A stretch of DNA of 64,000 nucleotides from Streptomonospora litoralis (GTDB lineage Bacteria > Actinomycetota > Actinomycetes > Streptosporangiales > Streptosporangiaceae). The notes under the pieces are model-generated. The model did no database searches. It saw only the letters and a list, made by a program, of their open reading frames with translations, and was not told where the DNA came from. This document shows, piece after piece, positions 7,784 to 16,221 of the stretch (positions are counted from its first letter, which is position 1; every line of letters begins with the position of its first letter). The position numbers and the translations under genes are program-made. The stretch covers positions 4,397,101 through 4,461,100 of the forward strand of contig NZ_CP036455.1 in the NCBI RefSeq assembly GCF_004323735.1. Reading direction: 5' to 3'.

Positions 7784-9019
7784 ATGGAGTGGTCCGCCGA
7801 CGAACCCGCCCCGCTCGACTGGACGCGGGAGCAGCGCAGCGGCCTGATCGACTGGGCCGAACGCTCCCGGCAGGAGCACGGCTTCGCCTGGCTGGACGAC
7901 GACGGGCGCCCGCGCGCCGAACAGGGCGTGCAGACCTGGATCACCGCGCGCACCACCCATGTCGCCGCGCTGCACTCGCGCGAGCACGCAGGCGCGGCCG
8001 CAGATCTGGCCGAGCACGGCGTACGCGCGCTGCGCACCTCGCTGTACGACTCGGAACACGGCGGCTGGTTCTCCACGGTGGCCTTCGACGGCTCCCCGAC
8101 CGATACGGACAAGGCCGCCTACCAGCACGCCTTCGTGCTCCTCGCCGCCGCCACCGCGTCCGGCGCCGGCGTCCCCGCGGCCCCCGACCTGCTCGCCGAG
8201 GCCACGGCAACCGTCGTCGACCGCTTCTGGGACGCCGAGCCGGGACGCGCGGTGGAGTCCTTCGACCGCGCCTTCACCCGCGGCGAGGACTATCGCGGCG
8301 CCAACAGCAACATGCACATGGTCGAGGCGTTCCTGGCCACCCGCGCCGCGACCGGCGACCACGTGTGGGCGCTGCGGGCTCTGGGCATCGCCGACTTCCT
8401 GATCCGGCGCCAGGCAGCCGCCCACGGCTACCGGCTGCCCGAGCACTACACCGCCGAGTGGGAGGTGCTGCCGGACTACAACCGCGACCGCCCCGCCGAC
8501 CCGTTCCGCCCCTACGGTTGGACACCCGGCCACTCGCTGGAATGGGCGCGGCTGCTGCTGCACGTCGAGGCCGCCCTGGAGGAGCCCCCCGCGTGGCTGC
8601 TGACCGCGGCCGAGGCGCTCTTCTCCACCGCGGTCGAGGCCGCCTGGGCGCGCGACGGCGCCGACGGCTTCTGCTACACACTGGACTGGGACGATGAACC
8701 GGTGATCCGCGAGCGCATGCACTGGGTGGCGACCGAGGCCGCCGCGGCGGCGCACGCGCTGCACACCCGCACCGGCGACTCCGCCTACGCCGACCGCGCC
8801 CGCACGTGGTGGAACCATGTGCGGGCCCGCTTCGTCGACGGCGCCGAGAACTGGCGCCACGAACTCGGTCCGGACAACCGCCCCAGCGCCACCGTGTGGA
8901 GCGGCCGGCCCGACGTCTACCACGCCTACACCGCCCTGGCTTTCGCCGCCGGCACCCCGATTCCGGGGTACGAGGTGCTGCGACCGGGGGACGTACCGGA
9001 GGGGAGCACTGGCACGTGA
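7784..9019 (+). CDS. AGE-family epimerase/isomerase, probable mannose isomerase
   Basis: 411-residue protein of the N-acylglucosamine 2-epimerase (alpha/alpha barrel) superfamily. Three histidines fall where the catalytic ones of YihS-type aldose-ketose isomerases are expected: H178 in NMHMVEA, H250 in GWTPGHSLEW and H359 in WRHELGPD. Members with this pattern convert mannose to fructose. The neighbours favour that reaction: beta-mannosidase upstream supplies free mannose and a PfkB sugar kinase overlaps its stop codon by GTGA. AAGGAG 8 nt before the ATG supports the start. A sulfoquinovose isomerase or a cellobiose 2-epimerase-like activity cannot be excluded from sequence alone. Confidence 0.85.
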   Translation: MEWSADEPAPLDWTREQRSGLIDWAERSRQEHGFAWLDDDGRPRAEQGVQTWITARTTHVAALHSREHAGAAADLAEHGVRALRTSLYDSEHGGWFSTVAFDGSPTDTDKAAYQHAFVLLAAATASGAGVPAAPDLLAEATATVVDRFWDAEPGRAVESFDRAFTRGEDYRGANSNMHMVEAFLATRAATGDHVWALRALGIADFLIRRQAAAHGYRLPEHYTAEWEVLPDYNRDRPADPFRPYGWTPGHSLEWARLLLHVEAALEEPPAWLLTAAEALFSTAVEAAWARDGADGFCYTLDWDDEPVIRERMHWVATEAAAAAHALHTRTGDSAYADRARTWWNHVRARFVDGAENWRHELGPDNRPSATVWSGRPDVYHAYTALAFAAGTPIPGYEVLRPGDVPEGSTGT

Positions 9020-9969
9020 GCACCGAGGAGACCGCACCGCAGGCGCGGCGGGCGCCCCGGGTGGCGATCGCCGGGGAGCACGTGTTGGACCTGCTGCCCG
9101 AGGACGGCGGTGCGCTGCGGCCTGTTCCCGGCGGCGGACCGGCGAACATCGCCGTGGCGACCGCCCGGCTGGGCACCCCGACGATGCTGCTGTCCCGATT
9201 CGGCGCCGACGTCTTCGCCGAACGGCTGCGCGGCCGGATGACCGCCGAGTCGGTCGACCTGAGCCGCTGCCCGAGCGGGCTGGGTTCCTCGGCCCTGGCT
9301 CTGGCAACGCTGGCCGCCGACGGCTCGGCCCGCTACGACTTCTGGCTGGAGGACGCGCCCGACTGGGGGTGGACACGCGACGAGCTGGCCGCTGCGCTGC
9401 CCGATTCGGTGCGGGTGCTGCACCTGGGATCCATCGCGGCCCTGCGCCCGCCCGGCGACGCCGAACTGCTGGCGCTGGCCGAGCGCGAGCGGGGGCGGCG
9501 CATCGTCACCTTCGACCCGAACGTGCGCATGGCGACGCTGCCCGGCGCCGACCACGCGCGCGCCCGCGTCGAGGACTTCTGCCGCGTGAGCCACCTGGTC
9601 AAGGCCAGCGACGACGACCTCGCCGAACTGTATCCCGGCACCGAACCCGAGAAGGCGGCCCAACGGCTGCTCGCGCTGGGCCCGCGGGCGGTGGTCGTCA
9701 CCCGCGGCGGCGAGGGAGCGTTCGCGCTCAGCGCCGCCGGGCGCGCGGACGTCACCAGCCCGCTCGTGCAGGTGCACGACACCATCGGCGCCGGGGACAC
9801 GTTCATGGCCGCGCTGGTCAGCGGATGCGCCGCGGGCGAGGGCGGCGTTCCCGAGGCCGCCGAGGAGATGCGCGCCCTGCTCGCGACCGCCGCCAACGCA
9901 GCCGCCGTCAACTGCACCCGCCCGGGCGCCGACCCGCCTACGGCGGCCGAACTCGCCGAGTTCGGCTGA
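9016..9969 (+). CDS. PfkB-family carbohydrate kinase, probable fructokinase
   Basis: 317 residues of the ribokinase/PfkB family. The N-terminal signature GGGPANIAVATARLG and the C-terminal ATP-site signature DTIGAGDTF are present, with D261 as the catalytic base; VVTRGGEGAFAL supplies the nucleotide-binding strand. GTG 9016 overlaps the isomerase stop codon, implying coupled translation and dispensing with a separate promoter. Phosphorylation of the fructose formed by the isomerase would feed glycolysis and complete the mannoside route. Substrate specificity among PfkB kinases is hard to read from sequence; fructose is the inference from context. Confidence 0.88.
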   Translation: MSTEETAPQARRAPRVAIAGEHVLDLLPEDGGALRPVPGGGPANIAVATARLGTPTMLLSRFGADVFAERLRGRMTAESVDLSRCPSGLGSSALALATLAADGSARYDFWLEDAPDWGWTRDELAAALPDSVRVLHLGSIAALRPPGDAELLALAERERGRRIVTFDPNVRMATLPGADHARARVEDFCRVSHLVKASDDDLAELYPGTEPEKAAQRLLALGPRAVVVTRGGEGAFALSAAGRADVTSPLVQVHDTIGAGDTFMAALVSGCAAGEGGVPEAAEEMRALLATAANAAAVNCTRPGADPPTAAELAEFG

Positions 9970-10450
9970 CCGGAATCGGCCGACGCCGCGGCCAGGCGGC
10001 CGACAGGCGACGAACGGACAACCGAGGAGAGGACACCCGCGGCGACCGCCCTCGCACCAATGTCGGGCGCGGTGCGCCTCGCCGCGGCCGCCCGCGGTCG
10101 GCGACACCCCGCGAGCGGCCGCGGCCTCCGCTGTAAAGGTCGTCGGAGGTCGAGGCGACTGCAGTTCACGGTGGTGTGCGCCGATTCGGGGCGATGCGGC
10201 GGGCCGCGGCCGGTCCGCGCGCCGCGCCTTGAAGAGCGCTCCGACGGTGGCCGCAGATGGGTCGGCAGGACGGAACCGCACAGGATGGGCGGCCGTCATA
10301 CCCGTGCCGGAACGCCGCAGGCAGCGCCCGGGTCACCGGTGCCCCGACCGACCGTTTCGGCACTCCAGCGTTCCCGGTCCGCAGTACGCTTTCCGGGCCC
10401 TCCAAATTCGCATAAGCGGCACATCTACAGAACGACCGACAGGGACCCCC
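9970..10450. other. Intergenic region after the sugar operon
   Basis: No convincing gene. Reading frames here lack ribosome-binding sites and actinomycete codon bias. The 3' part (about 10400-10440, CAAATTCGCATAAGC) is AT-richer and probably contains the promoter of the following membrane protein. Confidence 0.4.
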
Positions 10451-11083
10451 GTGTACTCTCAGTATCCTCAGCCCCCGTATCCGCCGCCTCCCCAGACACC
10501 CCGGAAGAAGCCCAACTACTGGCTGGTGGGGTGCTTCGGGTGCGGCGGAGCGCTTGCCCTCGTGGCGGGCATCGTGATCATCATCGCGGTCATGGCGAGC
10601 AGCGGCGACGACTCCGAGGGCGGCGGCAGCGCCGCTCCCGAGGCGGCGCCGTCGGCCTCCGCCGAGGATGTCGGCGGCGGGCAGAGCGGGGAGACCGCGG
10701 AGGCGACCGAGGATCCCACGGAGTCGGCCGACGCGCCGAGCTTCAGCGAGCCGGTCGAGATGGTCGCCGAGTCCGTGGAGTACGTGCCCTCTCCGCTGGC
10801 CAACGGCGGCGACTACGTGGCCGTTCAGGTCACGGTCACCAACAAGGGCGAGGCGCCGACGTCGATCACTTCGGGGTTCTTCTCCATCGAAAACGCGAAC
10901 GGCGAGACGGTGGAAGTCGACGTGGTCGAGTCCGCCGGACAGCAGGACCGAGTCGATGCGCCGGAACTGGCCCCTGGTGACAGCGAGACCGGTGTCGTGG
11001 TCTTCCCCGGCACCGCGGAGCCTCAGACCATCACCCTCTCCAACCTGATGGGCGAGAACCTGGCCACGGCCGAGGTGGCCTGA
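10451..11083 (+). CDS. Membrane-anchored DUF4352-type extracellular protein
   Basis: 210 residues. A short cytoplasmic N-terminus rich in Pro and Tyr (YSQYPQPPYPPPPQTP) is followed by one membrane helix (about residues 24-50, with CFGCGG at its start), an acidic Ser/Glu/Ala linker, and a C-terminal beta-sandwich (about residues 100-210: YVAVQVTVTNKGEAP, APGDSETGVVVF) that resembles DUF4352/immunoprotective extracellular domains common in actinomycetes. Its role is not known; such proteins are usually surface-exposed. The start was placed at GTG 10451 because the Pro/Tyr-rich N-terminus before a single helix is typical of this class, while the upstream in-frame stretch looks non-coding. No neighbouring gene suggests a partner. 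Confidence 0.7.
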   Translation: MYSQYPQPPYPPPPQTPRKKPNYWLVGCFGCGGALALVAGIVIIIAVMASSGDDSEGGGSAAPEAAPSASAEDVGGGQSGETAEATEDPTESADAPSFSEPVEMVAESVEYVPSPLANGGDYVAVQVTVTNKGEAPTSITSGFFSIENANGETVEVDVVESAGQQDRVDAPELAPGDSETGVVVFPGTAEPQTITLSNLMGENLATAEVA

Positions 11084-11104
11084 ACCGAGCCCGGCAAGCA
11101 CCGA

Positions 11105-11134
11105 GCCCGGCGGACCAGCGGCGGCCCGCCGGGC
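11105..11134 (+). terminator. Hairpin terminator
   Basis: GCCCGGCGG pairs exactly with CCGCCGGGC across a 12-nt loop, 21 nt after the stop of the DUF4352-type gene. It lacks a T tract. It lies between convergent units and may act on both. Confidence 0.6.
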
Positions 11135-11168
11135 TTCGCCTTCCCGCGGAGCCCGGCCCGCGGGGTCA

Positions 11169-11300
11169 TCAGGGCAGCAGCAGCGTCTTGCCCACCACCC
11201 GGCGCCCCTCCATGGCACGGTGCGCGTCGGCCGCCTCGGCCAGCGGGAAGGTCTGGCCTACGACCGGGCGCAGCCGTCCCGCCGCCGCGACGGGATTCAG
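11169..11300 (-). pseudogene. C-terminal remnant of a zinc-type NADPH:quinone oxidoreductase
   Basis: Reading the minus strand gives a 43-codon open segment ending GRLRPVVGQTFPLAEAADAH...RAMEGRRVVGKTLLLP-stop. That is the standard last 40 residues of MDR-type quinone oxidoreductases (the AEAAxAHRxMEsrrxxGKxxL tail). The frame is closed by a stop at 11319, and the Rossmann and catalytic domains are missing, so this is debris of a deleted gene. The P450 gene next to it ends about 70 bp away, so the deletion endpoint lies between them. A short unrelated coding gene is unlikely given the match over the whole segment. Confidence 0.7.
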
Positions 11301-11369
11301 CGGCGTTTTCGGGAAGGTTCAGCACGATCGCCGCGGCGGGTTTCGGCCGTACCGGAACATGGTGATGTG

Positions 11370-12572
11370 CTACCGGCCTCCCGTGTCGACGAGAAGTGTC
11401 TTCGGGTGGTTCATCATCAGTGTCGGCGCCGGCGAATCGTCGCCTCCGGGGACCGCCGCCAGGTCGGGGAACCGCTCGAAGACGGCCGGGAGGGCGACGT
11501 TCAGCTCCAGGCGGGCGAGCGGTTCGCCCAGGCAGCGGTGGACGCCGTGGCCGAAGGCGAGGTTGGCCCGCTTGGGACGGGTCACGTCGAAGGCGCTCGC
11601 CTCGGCCCACACGGCGGGGTCGCGGTTGGCGGCCTTGAACGCCATCAGCACCGGTTCGCCCGCAGGTAGTTCCACGCCGCCGACGGTGATGTCGCGCGCC
11701 GTGTAGATCATGGGCAGCGTGGCCACCGAGTTGTCCCAGCGCAGGATCTCCTCGATGGTCGCTTCCCAGGTCACCTCGCCACTGCGCACGAGGCGGAGCT
11801 GGTCGGGATGGGCCAGCAGCGCCCGGACGCCGTTGGCGAGGGTGCCCATGGTGGTCTCGAATCCGGCCAGGAAGAGCAGGATGATGTTGTCGACGAGTTC
11901 GCGGTCGGTCAGCGCGTCGCCTTCGTACCGGGCGGCTATGAGCGCGCTGATGAGGTTGTCGTCGGGGCGGGCGCGCTTGGCCTCGACCATGCCGGCGGCG
12001 AAGGCGTCCGCGTCCCTGGTGGCCGTCGCGTCCAGCCCGGAGAGCGCGCGGGTGGTGATGTCGGCGATCGCGGGAACGTCGGCGTCGTCGATACCGAGGA
12101 GATCGCAGATGATGCGGATGGGCAGCGGAACCGCGAATTCGGCCTTGAGGTCGACGGGGCCCGCGCGCCCGGCACGCTCGACGGCGTCGAGGAGTTCGGC
12201 GGTCACCTGTTCCACCCGCGGGCGCAGCAGCTGCACTCGGCGGTGGGTGAAGGCACTCTGTACCAGTTTGCGCTCACGCGCATGGTCGGGGTCGTCGCTG
12301 GTCAGCATCGACTCCGATCCGATGAGGAAGGCGACGACAGGGTGGTCGCGGCCGATCTCGCCGTCGTTGAGGGCACGCCAGTTGCGCGCGCCTCGCCGGA
12401 AGGCGTGCGGCTGGTCGCGCAGCGCCTCGCGGAGCGCGTCGAAGTGGGTCAGCGCCCATACGTGCAGGTCACCGGGAAGGGCGACGCGCACCAGCGGCCC
12501 GGCGGCCGTCAGGCGAGCGGCGGTCGCGTCGGTGTCGAGTCCGGGTTCGAGGCGTACGACGGGGGGTTCCAT
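11370..12572 (-). CDS. Cytochrome P450
   Basis: 400-residue soluble bacterial P450. The heme-thiolate loop FGHGVHRCLGEPLARLE places the ligand at C347; the I-helix oxygen-activation motif is AGFETT; the K-helix ExxR is EEILR; and RPKRANLAFG precedes the heme loop. The start ATG (MEPPVVRLEPG) has CGGAG upstream; earlier in-frame sequence is low-quality. Bacterial P450s need a ferredoxin and reductase, and neither is encoded nearby. The neighbours (a quinone oxidoreductase remnant and a small membrane protein) give no clear substrate. It may belong to secondary metabolism or xenobiotic oxidation. Confidence 0.92.
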   Translation of the reverse strand: MEPPVVRLEPGLDTDATAARLTAAGPLVRVALPGDLHVWALTHFDALREALRDQPHAFRRGARNWRALNDGEIGRDHPVVAFLIGSESMLTSDDPDHARERKLVQSAFTHRRVQLLRPRVEQVTAELLDAVERAGRAGPVDLKAEFAVPLPIRIICDLLGIDDADVPAIADITTRALSGLDATATRDADAFAAGMVEAKRARPDDNLISALIAARYEGDALTDRELVDNIILLFLAGFETTMGTLANGVRALLAHPDQLRLVRSGEVTWEATIEEILRWDNSVATLPMIYTARDITVGGVELPAGEPVLMAFKAANRDPAVWAEASAFDVTRPKRANLAFGHGVHRCLGEPLARLELNVALPAVFERFPDLAAVPGGDDSPAPTLMMNHPKTLLVDTGGR

Positions 12573-12820
12573 GGCGCTCCGGAAGGTCGGGCCGGCGTAC
12601 GGCGGAAGAAGGGGTCTCGCCTGGTGTCTCCCATCAGCGGCCGCAAAAAGCAACAGCCGGAGCACCGGGATGCGCGCGCTCCGATCGCGCCGGGCGCGGG
12701 GGCGCTGGTGACGAGGTTGGCGCGGCTGATCGGCGGCCGGATGCGGCCAGCCGCGGGCGGCCTACCGGTCGGCGGCCTGCGCGGAGGGGCGCGCAGCGCC
12801 GCCGCGGGCCCGGTGCGCCC

Positions 12821-13156
12821 TCAGCCCCGCCGTCGGAGTGCGCTCTTGCGCTCCCGGCGTTCGATCAGTTTGCGCTGCGTCTCGCGCATCGTCCGCACGA
12901 TGGCGGGGGTGCACGCCCACATACCGCCCAGGAATCCCCACGCCAGCTCGCCGCCCATCACCGTCTCGGCGTCCACGGAGGCGACCACGGCGCCGAGGAG
13001 GAACGACGCGCCCAGCCCGATCTCGGCGAACCGGATCTCACGTTGTTCGCGCCGCTGCTCGGGTGTCGGTTCGGGCCGGCGCAGCGGCTCCTTCGGCGCA
13101 CCCGGCGGGCGGCGGTGGCGACCCGTGTAGGCGTTGGTTCTTCGCTTGTCCCCCAC
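12821..13156 (-). CDS. Small membrane protein with two predicted helices
   Basis: 111 residues with a basic N-terminus (RRTNAYTGRHRRPPGAP), a charged helix (PEQRREQREIRFAE), two hydrophobic stretches (GASFLLGAVVASV and AWGFLGGMWACTPAIV) and a very basic C-terminus (RKLIERRERKSALRRRG). It has the pattern of a small inner-membrane protein with cytoplasmic tails. The frame stays open further upstream into the end of the neighbouring methyltransferase gene; GTG 13156 was taken as the first start giving protein-like sequence, and the ribosome-binding site is weak, so the start is uncertain. Function unknown. Confidence 0.6.
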   Translation of the reverse strand: MGDKRRTNAYTGRHRRPPGAPKEPLRRPEPTPEQRREQREIRFAEIGLGASFLLGAVVASVDAETVMGGELAWGFLGGMWACTPAIVRTMRETQRKLIERRERKSALRRRG

Positions 13157-13242
13157 CTTGCCGGTCTGCGCACCACCGGGACGGGCACCCCTGGGACGGG
13201 CACCGCCGCCCGGCGGGACCGCGGGCGGCGGGGTCTCCGGGG

Positions 13243-14079
13243 TCAGGGGCGCCTTCCGACGCCGGCGAAGCCGTCGACGGGCCGGATTCCCTCGGCGATC
13301 CCGTCCGGCCGCCATAGCGGGCAGGAGACGATCCCGGGTTCGACCAGCTCCAGGCCGGTGAAGAACCCGGCCAGCTGGTCGGGGGTGCGCAGCACGAGCG
13401 GCGTGGAGCCGCCCTCGTTCCACAGCCGGGCGGCCTCGTCCATGCCTTCGGGGTCGACGACGTTGGAGGAGTGCGAGATCACCAGGTGGCTGCCGCTGGG
13501 GAAAGCGTCGAGCAGGCGCTTGAGGAGATCGGCCACTTCGGCGTCGTCGGTGACGAACTCCAGGATGCCCAGCAGCATGATCGCGGTCGGCTGCTCGGTA
13601 TCCAGCGTCTCGGCGGCGCCGCGCACGATCGCCTCGGGATCGCGCAGGTCGGACTCGACGTAGGCGGTGGCGCCTTCGGAGGCGCCGACGAGCAGCGCGC
13701 GGGCGTGGGTGAGCACGATGGGGTCGTTGTCGACGTATACGACGCGGCTCTCGGGTGCGATCTCCTGCGCGACGGTGTGCGTGTTACCGGCGGTGGGGAT
13801 TCCCGTACCGATGTCGAGGAACTGGCGGACTCCGGCCTCGCGGGCGAGGTAGGTGACGGCGCGCTGGAGGAAGGCCCTGTTGGCGCGGGCACCGTCGACG
13901 ATCTGCGGCATGGCCGCGACGATCTGGTCGCCGACCGCGCGGTCCGAGGCGAAGTTGTCCTTACCGCCCAGCCAGTAGTCGTAGATGCGCGCGGGGTGGG
14001 CACGGCTCGTGTCGATACCGGCGGGCGCCGCTCGGTCGTTCTCCCGGGCCTGCATCCATGAGGGGGAGGAATCGTTCAT
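13243..14079 (-). CDS. DUF574-family S-adenosylmethionine-dependent methyltransferase
   Basis: 278 residues. The N-terminal hallmark of this actinomycete-specific family is present (ARIYDYWLGGKDNFASDR), followed by the SAM-binding glycine motif FLDIGTGIPT, the acidic VVYVDNDPIVLTHA and AIMLLGILEFV. The family is abundant in sporulating actinomycetes, usually beside WhiJ/DUF397-type regulators; none is present here. The methyl acceptor is unknown. ATG 14079 is preceded by GGAGA at suitable distance. The last codons end shortly before the small membrane protein start, so co-transcription is likely. Confidence 0.9.
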   Translation of the reverse strand: MNDSSPSWMQARENDRAAPAGIDTSRAHPARIYDYWLGGKDNFASDRAVGDQIVAAMPQIVDGARANRAFLQRAVTYLAREAGVRQFLDIGTGIPTAGNTHTVAQEIAPESRVVYVDNDPIVLTHARALLVGASEGATAYVESDLRDPEAIVRGAAETLDTEQPTAIMLLGILEFVTDDAEVADLLKRLLDAFPSGSHLVISHSSNVVDPEGMDEAARLWNEGGSTPLVLRTPDQLAGFFTGLELVEPGIVSCPLWRPDGIAEGIRPVDGFAGVGRRP

Positions 14080-14235
14080 CGGGGGGTCTCCGTTTCCGCG
14101 CGGATCGTCCCGTAATGGTGCCATTCCCGTGCGTCGGAGTCTGCAGCGCCGGGTGGCCGCTTCGGGCCCGGAAGGCGCCGACACGCCCGTCCGCGGCCGC
14201 CGCCCGCGGACCGCCCCGGGCGCTAAGGTGACCGC

Positions 14236-14661
14236 GTGGCTTCCATCACCGATCCCCGCGTCCGCGGCCTCCTGCAGGAGGGAACGCGCACCGGGAAGCT
14301 CGCCTACACCGCGTCCGACGGCCGCCCGCTGGCCGCACCCGTGTGGTTCGTCGTCGAGGGCGACGAGGTCGTCTTCAACACGGGAGTGCAGACCGCCAAG
14401 GGCCGGGCCATCGCGCGCGACCCGCGGTTGGCGATGGTGGTGGACATCGAGTCGCCGCCGTACGGGTTCGTGCAGCTCCAAGGCGTGGCGGAGGTCTCGG
14501 AGGATCCCGACGAACTCCTGCGCACCGCGACGGCCATCGCCGACCGCTACATGGGCGAGGACCGCGCCGAGGAGTTCGGCCGCCGCAACGGCGTACCGGG
14601 CGAAATGGTGGTACGCCTGCGGCCGACGAAGTTGATCGCGGGCTTCGACATGGTCGAGTGA
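14236..14661 (+). CDS. PPOX-class F420-dependent oxidoreductase
   Basis: 141 residues with the split-barrel flavin/F420-binding fold of the Rv1155-like pyridoxamine-phosphate-oxidase superfamily: GRPLAAPVWFVVEGDEVVF, TAKGRAIARDPR and VQLQGVAEV. Its length is normal for a single-domain member. These proteins reduce or oxidise diverse substrates with F420 and are often of unknown substrate. The GTG start follows AAGGTGACC. It is divergent from the DUF574 gene and seems to be transcribed alone. Flavin rather than F420 as cofactor remains possible. Confidence 0.85.
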   Translation: MASITDPRVRGLLQEGTRTGKLAYTASDGRPLAAPVWFVVEGDEVVFNTGVQTAKGRAIARDPRLAMVVDIESPPYGFVQLQGVAEVSEDPDELLRTATAIADRYMGEDRAEEFGRRNGVPGEMVVRLRPTKLIAGFDMVE

Positions 14662-15033
14662 ACTGAGCGGATCCGCCCCTCACCGGGCATCGCGCAGGAA
14701 ACTACGCCGACGGCGCGGTTTCCAGCTGCGCCTCCCGGCAGTCGCCGGTCGCCGGAACAGCAGCGGCGGCCGTTCCGCCTGTTCTCCTCGCAGCCCGGGG
14801 TCGACGCCACATCGCATTCCGGCGCCGGACCCTGCCTGCACACCCCGCTCGACGGTGCGCCTGAGTGGTCACATCCGACAGGTTGCCCACCGCAATGTCA
14901 CTTCAGCGCTGTGCGGGTCGGTGTTCGCCTCCCCTGCGGCGCACCGCGGCGCTCCGCCGCCGGATCACTGCCGAAGCGCGGCCGCCCTGTGCGGTCCTCC
15001 CGTGGACGCGGATCGGATGCGAGAATAGGCGCT
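14662..15033. other. Intergenic region, no gene recognised
   Basis: Reading frames here are short and lack start signals. At the 3' end AGAATAGG lies about 11 nt before the GTG of the next gene and could be a -10 element for a nearly leaderless transcript. Nothing else was recognised. Confidence 0.35.
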
Positions 15034-15669
15034 GTGTCCGAGTTGTCACCCTCCGACGCCGCCAGGACGGTTTTGCCGCGTGCATTGATATTCGCCGCGG
15101 TATGTGTCGGCCTGTCGGCCCTCGGACACGGCATGATGTCCCGGCACGACCCTTCTCCGCCCGCTGTCGGAGCGGGATTCCTGCTCGTCCTCGCGGTGGT
15201 CTGGCCCGTCGCGCGCCGCGAGCAAGGGCTCGTCGCCCTGTGCGGATGGATGCTGTGGGGCCAGGCGACCCTGCACCTGGTCTTCTTCGCAGCCCAGTAT
15301 TCCCTCGGCACGGGCGCTCGCGGCCATGGGCATCCTCCGCCGCCCCCGGCGGGCACTCCCGCCGGTCCTGTCGACGCGGTCGGGGCGGGCGCACTCGCCG
15401 ACGGCGGCGCCGGCATGGTGCTGTCGCACATCGCGGCGGCGCTGGCGAGCGCCTGGTGGCTGCGCCGCGGCGAATCCGCGGCGTTCGCGCTCGCCCGCAC
15501 GCTGCGTGTGCTGCTTTCCGGGCTGCTGGTGATCGCCGCCCCCGCGGCACCGCCCGCCCGCGGCCGCTGCTCGGCGGCCGCGCCCGTCGATGAGCCGCGG
15601 CGCGCGGCTCCGGTGACGCTGCGGCACACCGTAGTGCTGCGTGCGCCGCCGCGCCCGGCAGCCGCCTGA
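15034..15669 (+). CDS. Integral membrane protein of the type found in copper (YcnI/CopC) clusters
   Basis: 211 residues with about four hydrophobic helices separated by His/Met-rich loops (GHGMMSRHD, ARGHGHPPPPP) and a helix with conserved His (MVLSHIAAALASAWWLRRGE). This arrangement resembles the small membrane protein that often accompanies YcnI- and CopC-like copper proteins in actinomycetes, though neither is encoded here. The C-terminal about 45 residues are hydrophilic. No ribosome-binding site precedes GTG 15034, which together with a close -10-like element suggests leaderless translation. The following genes encode a possible His-rich small protein and an ECF sigma factor. A link to copper is inference from family resemblance. 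Confidence 0.6.
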   Translation: MSELSPSDAARTVLPRALIFAAVCVGLSALGHGMMSRHDPSPPAVGAGFLLVLAVVWPVARREQGLVALCGWMLWGQATLHLVFFAAQYSLGTGARGHGHPPPPPAGTPAGPVDAVGAGALADGGAGMVLSHIAAALASAWWLRRGESAAFALARTLRVLLSGLLVIAAPAAPPARGRCSAAAPVDEPRRAAPVTLRHTVVLRAPPRPAAA

Positions 15670-15864
15670 GCCGCGGACGCGTTTCCGCGTTCGCCGGCGC
15701 ACCGGCCTGCGGCACTGCAGGCCACCGGCTCGGGCGGCCCCGGGTCCGTTGCGGTGCGGGCGCCACACCGCCCGTCCCCCGCGCCCGTTCGGCACCCGCG
15801 ACCGGGCGCGCCGCCCGCGGCCCGCCCACGGGCACGCGGCGGTCTTCGACTGCGGAGGAAGACC

Positions 15865-16221
15865 ATGCATCACGCGCGTTCCCGCGCTGCGCTCACCCCC
15901 GGCGCGGCCGCCGCGCCGCCCGCCGTCCCGATCCCTCGTCCGGGTCGGTTGCGCGGCGCGGTCCGCGGCCAGGTCCGCGTACTGCGCCACAGCCTGCAGG
16001 CGGGGCCTGTCCGCCGGTCGGCGCTGCCGCCCGGTGAAGAAGCCCAGGACACGGTGGACCGGTTCGTGGTCCGCCCACCCGGTCGCACCGCCGCGCCCGG
16101 CCGACTGCACTCGCCGGAAGCCCACGCCCATCACCCGCCCGGCAGTGCCCGCCCGGACGCACTGGATTCGCCCACCGCTGTCCGCCCGCGGACGGGGGTG
16201 GCGCGCCATGCAAGACGCTGA
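15865..16221 (+). CDS. Possible 118-residue protein overlapping the sigma-factor start
   Basis: An open frame begins with ATG behind a strong GGAGGAAG ribosome-binding site (3-4 nt spacing to the ATG region) and shows high-GC third positions. It ends 14 bp inside the sigma-factor gene, so it could couple translation to it. The product is basic and Pro/Ala/His-rich (MHHARSRAAL, HSPEAHAHHPPG) with no membrane helix and no recognised domain. Being upstream of an ECF sigma gene it could be a regulator of it, but it does not look like a known anti-sigma factor. GC-rich DNA produces chance open frames, so the call is tentative; the ribosome-binding site is the best argument for it. Confidence 0.4.
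   Translation: MHHARSRAALTPGAAAAPPAVPIPRPGRLRGAVRGQVRVLRHSLQAGPVRRSALPPGEEAQDTVDRFVVRPPGRTAAPGRLHSPEAHAHHPPGSARPDALDSPTAVRPRTGVARHARR

Noticed and set aside
15641-16207. Extending the sigma-factor gene upstream to the earliest open codon
   Set aside because: The extra sequence is Arg/Pro-rich and unlike any sigma factor; ATG 16208 starts directly before region 2.
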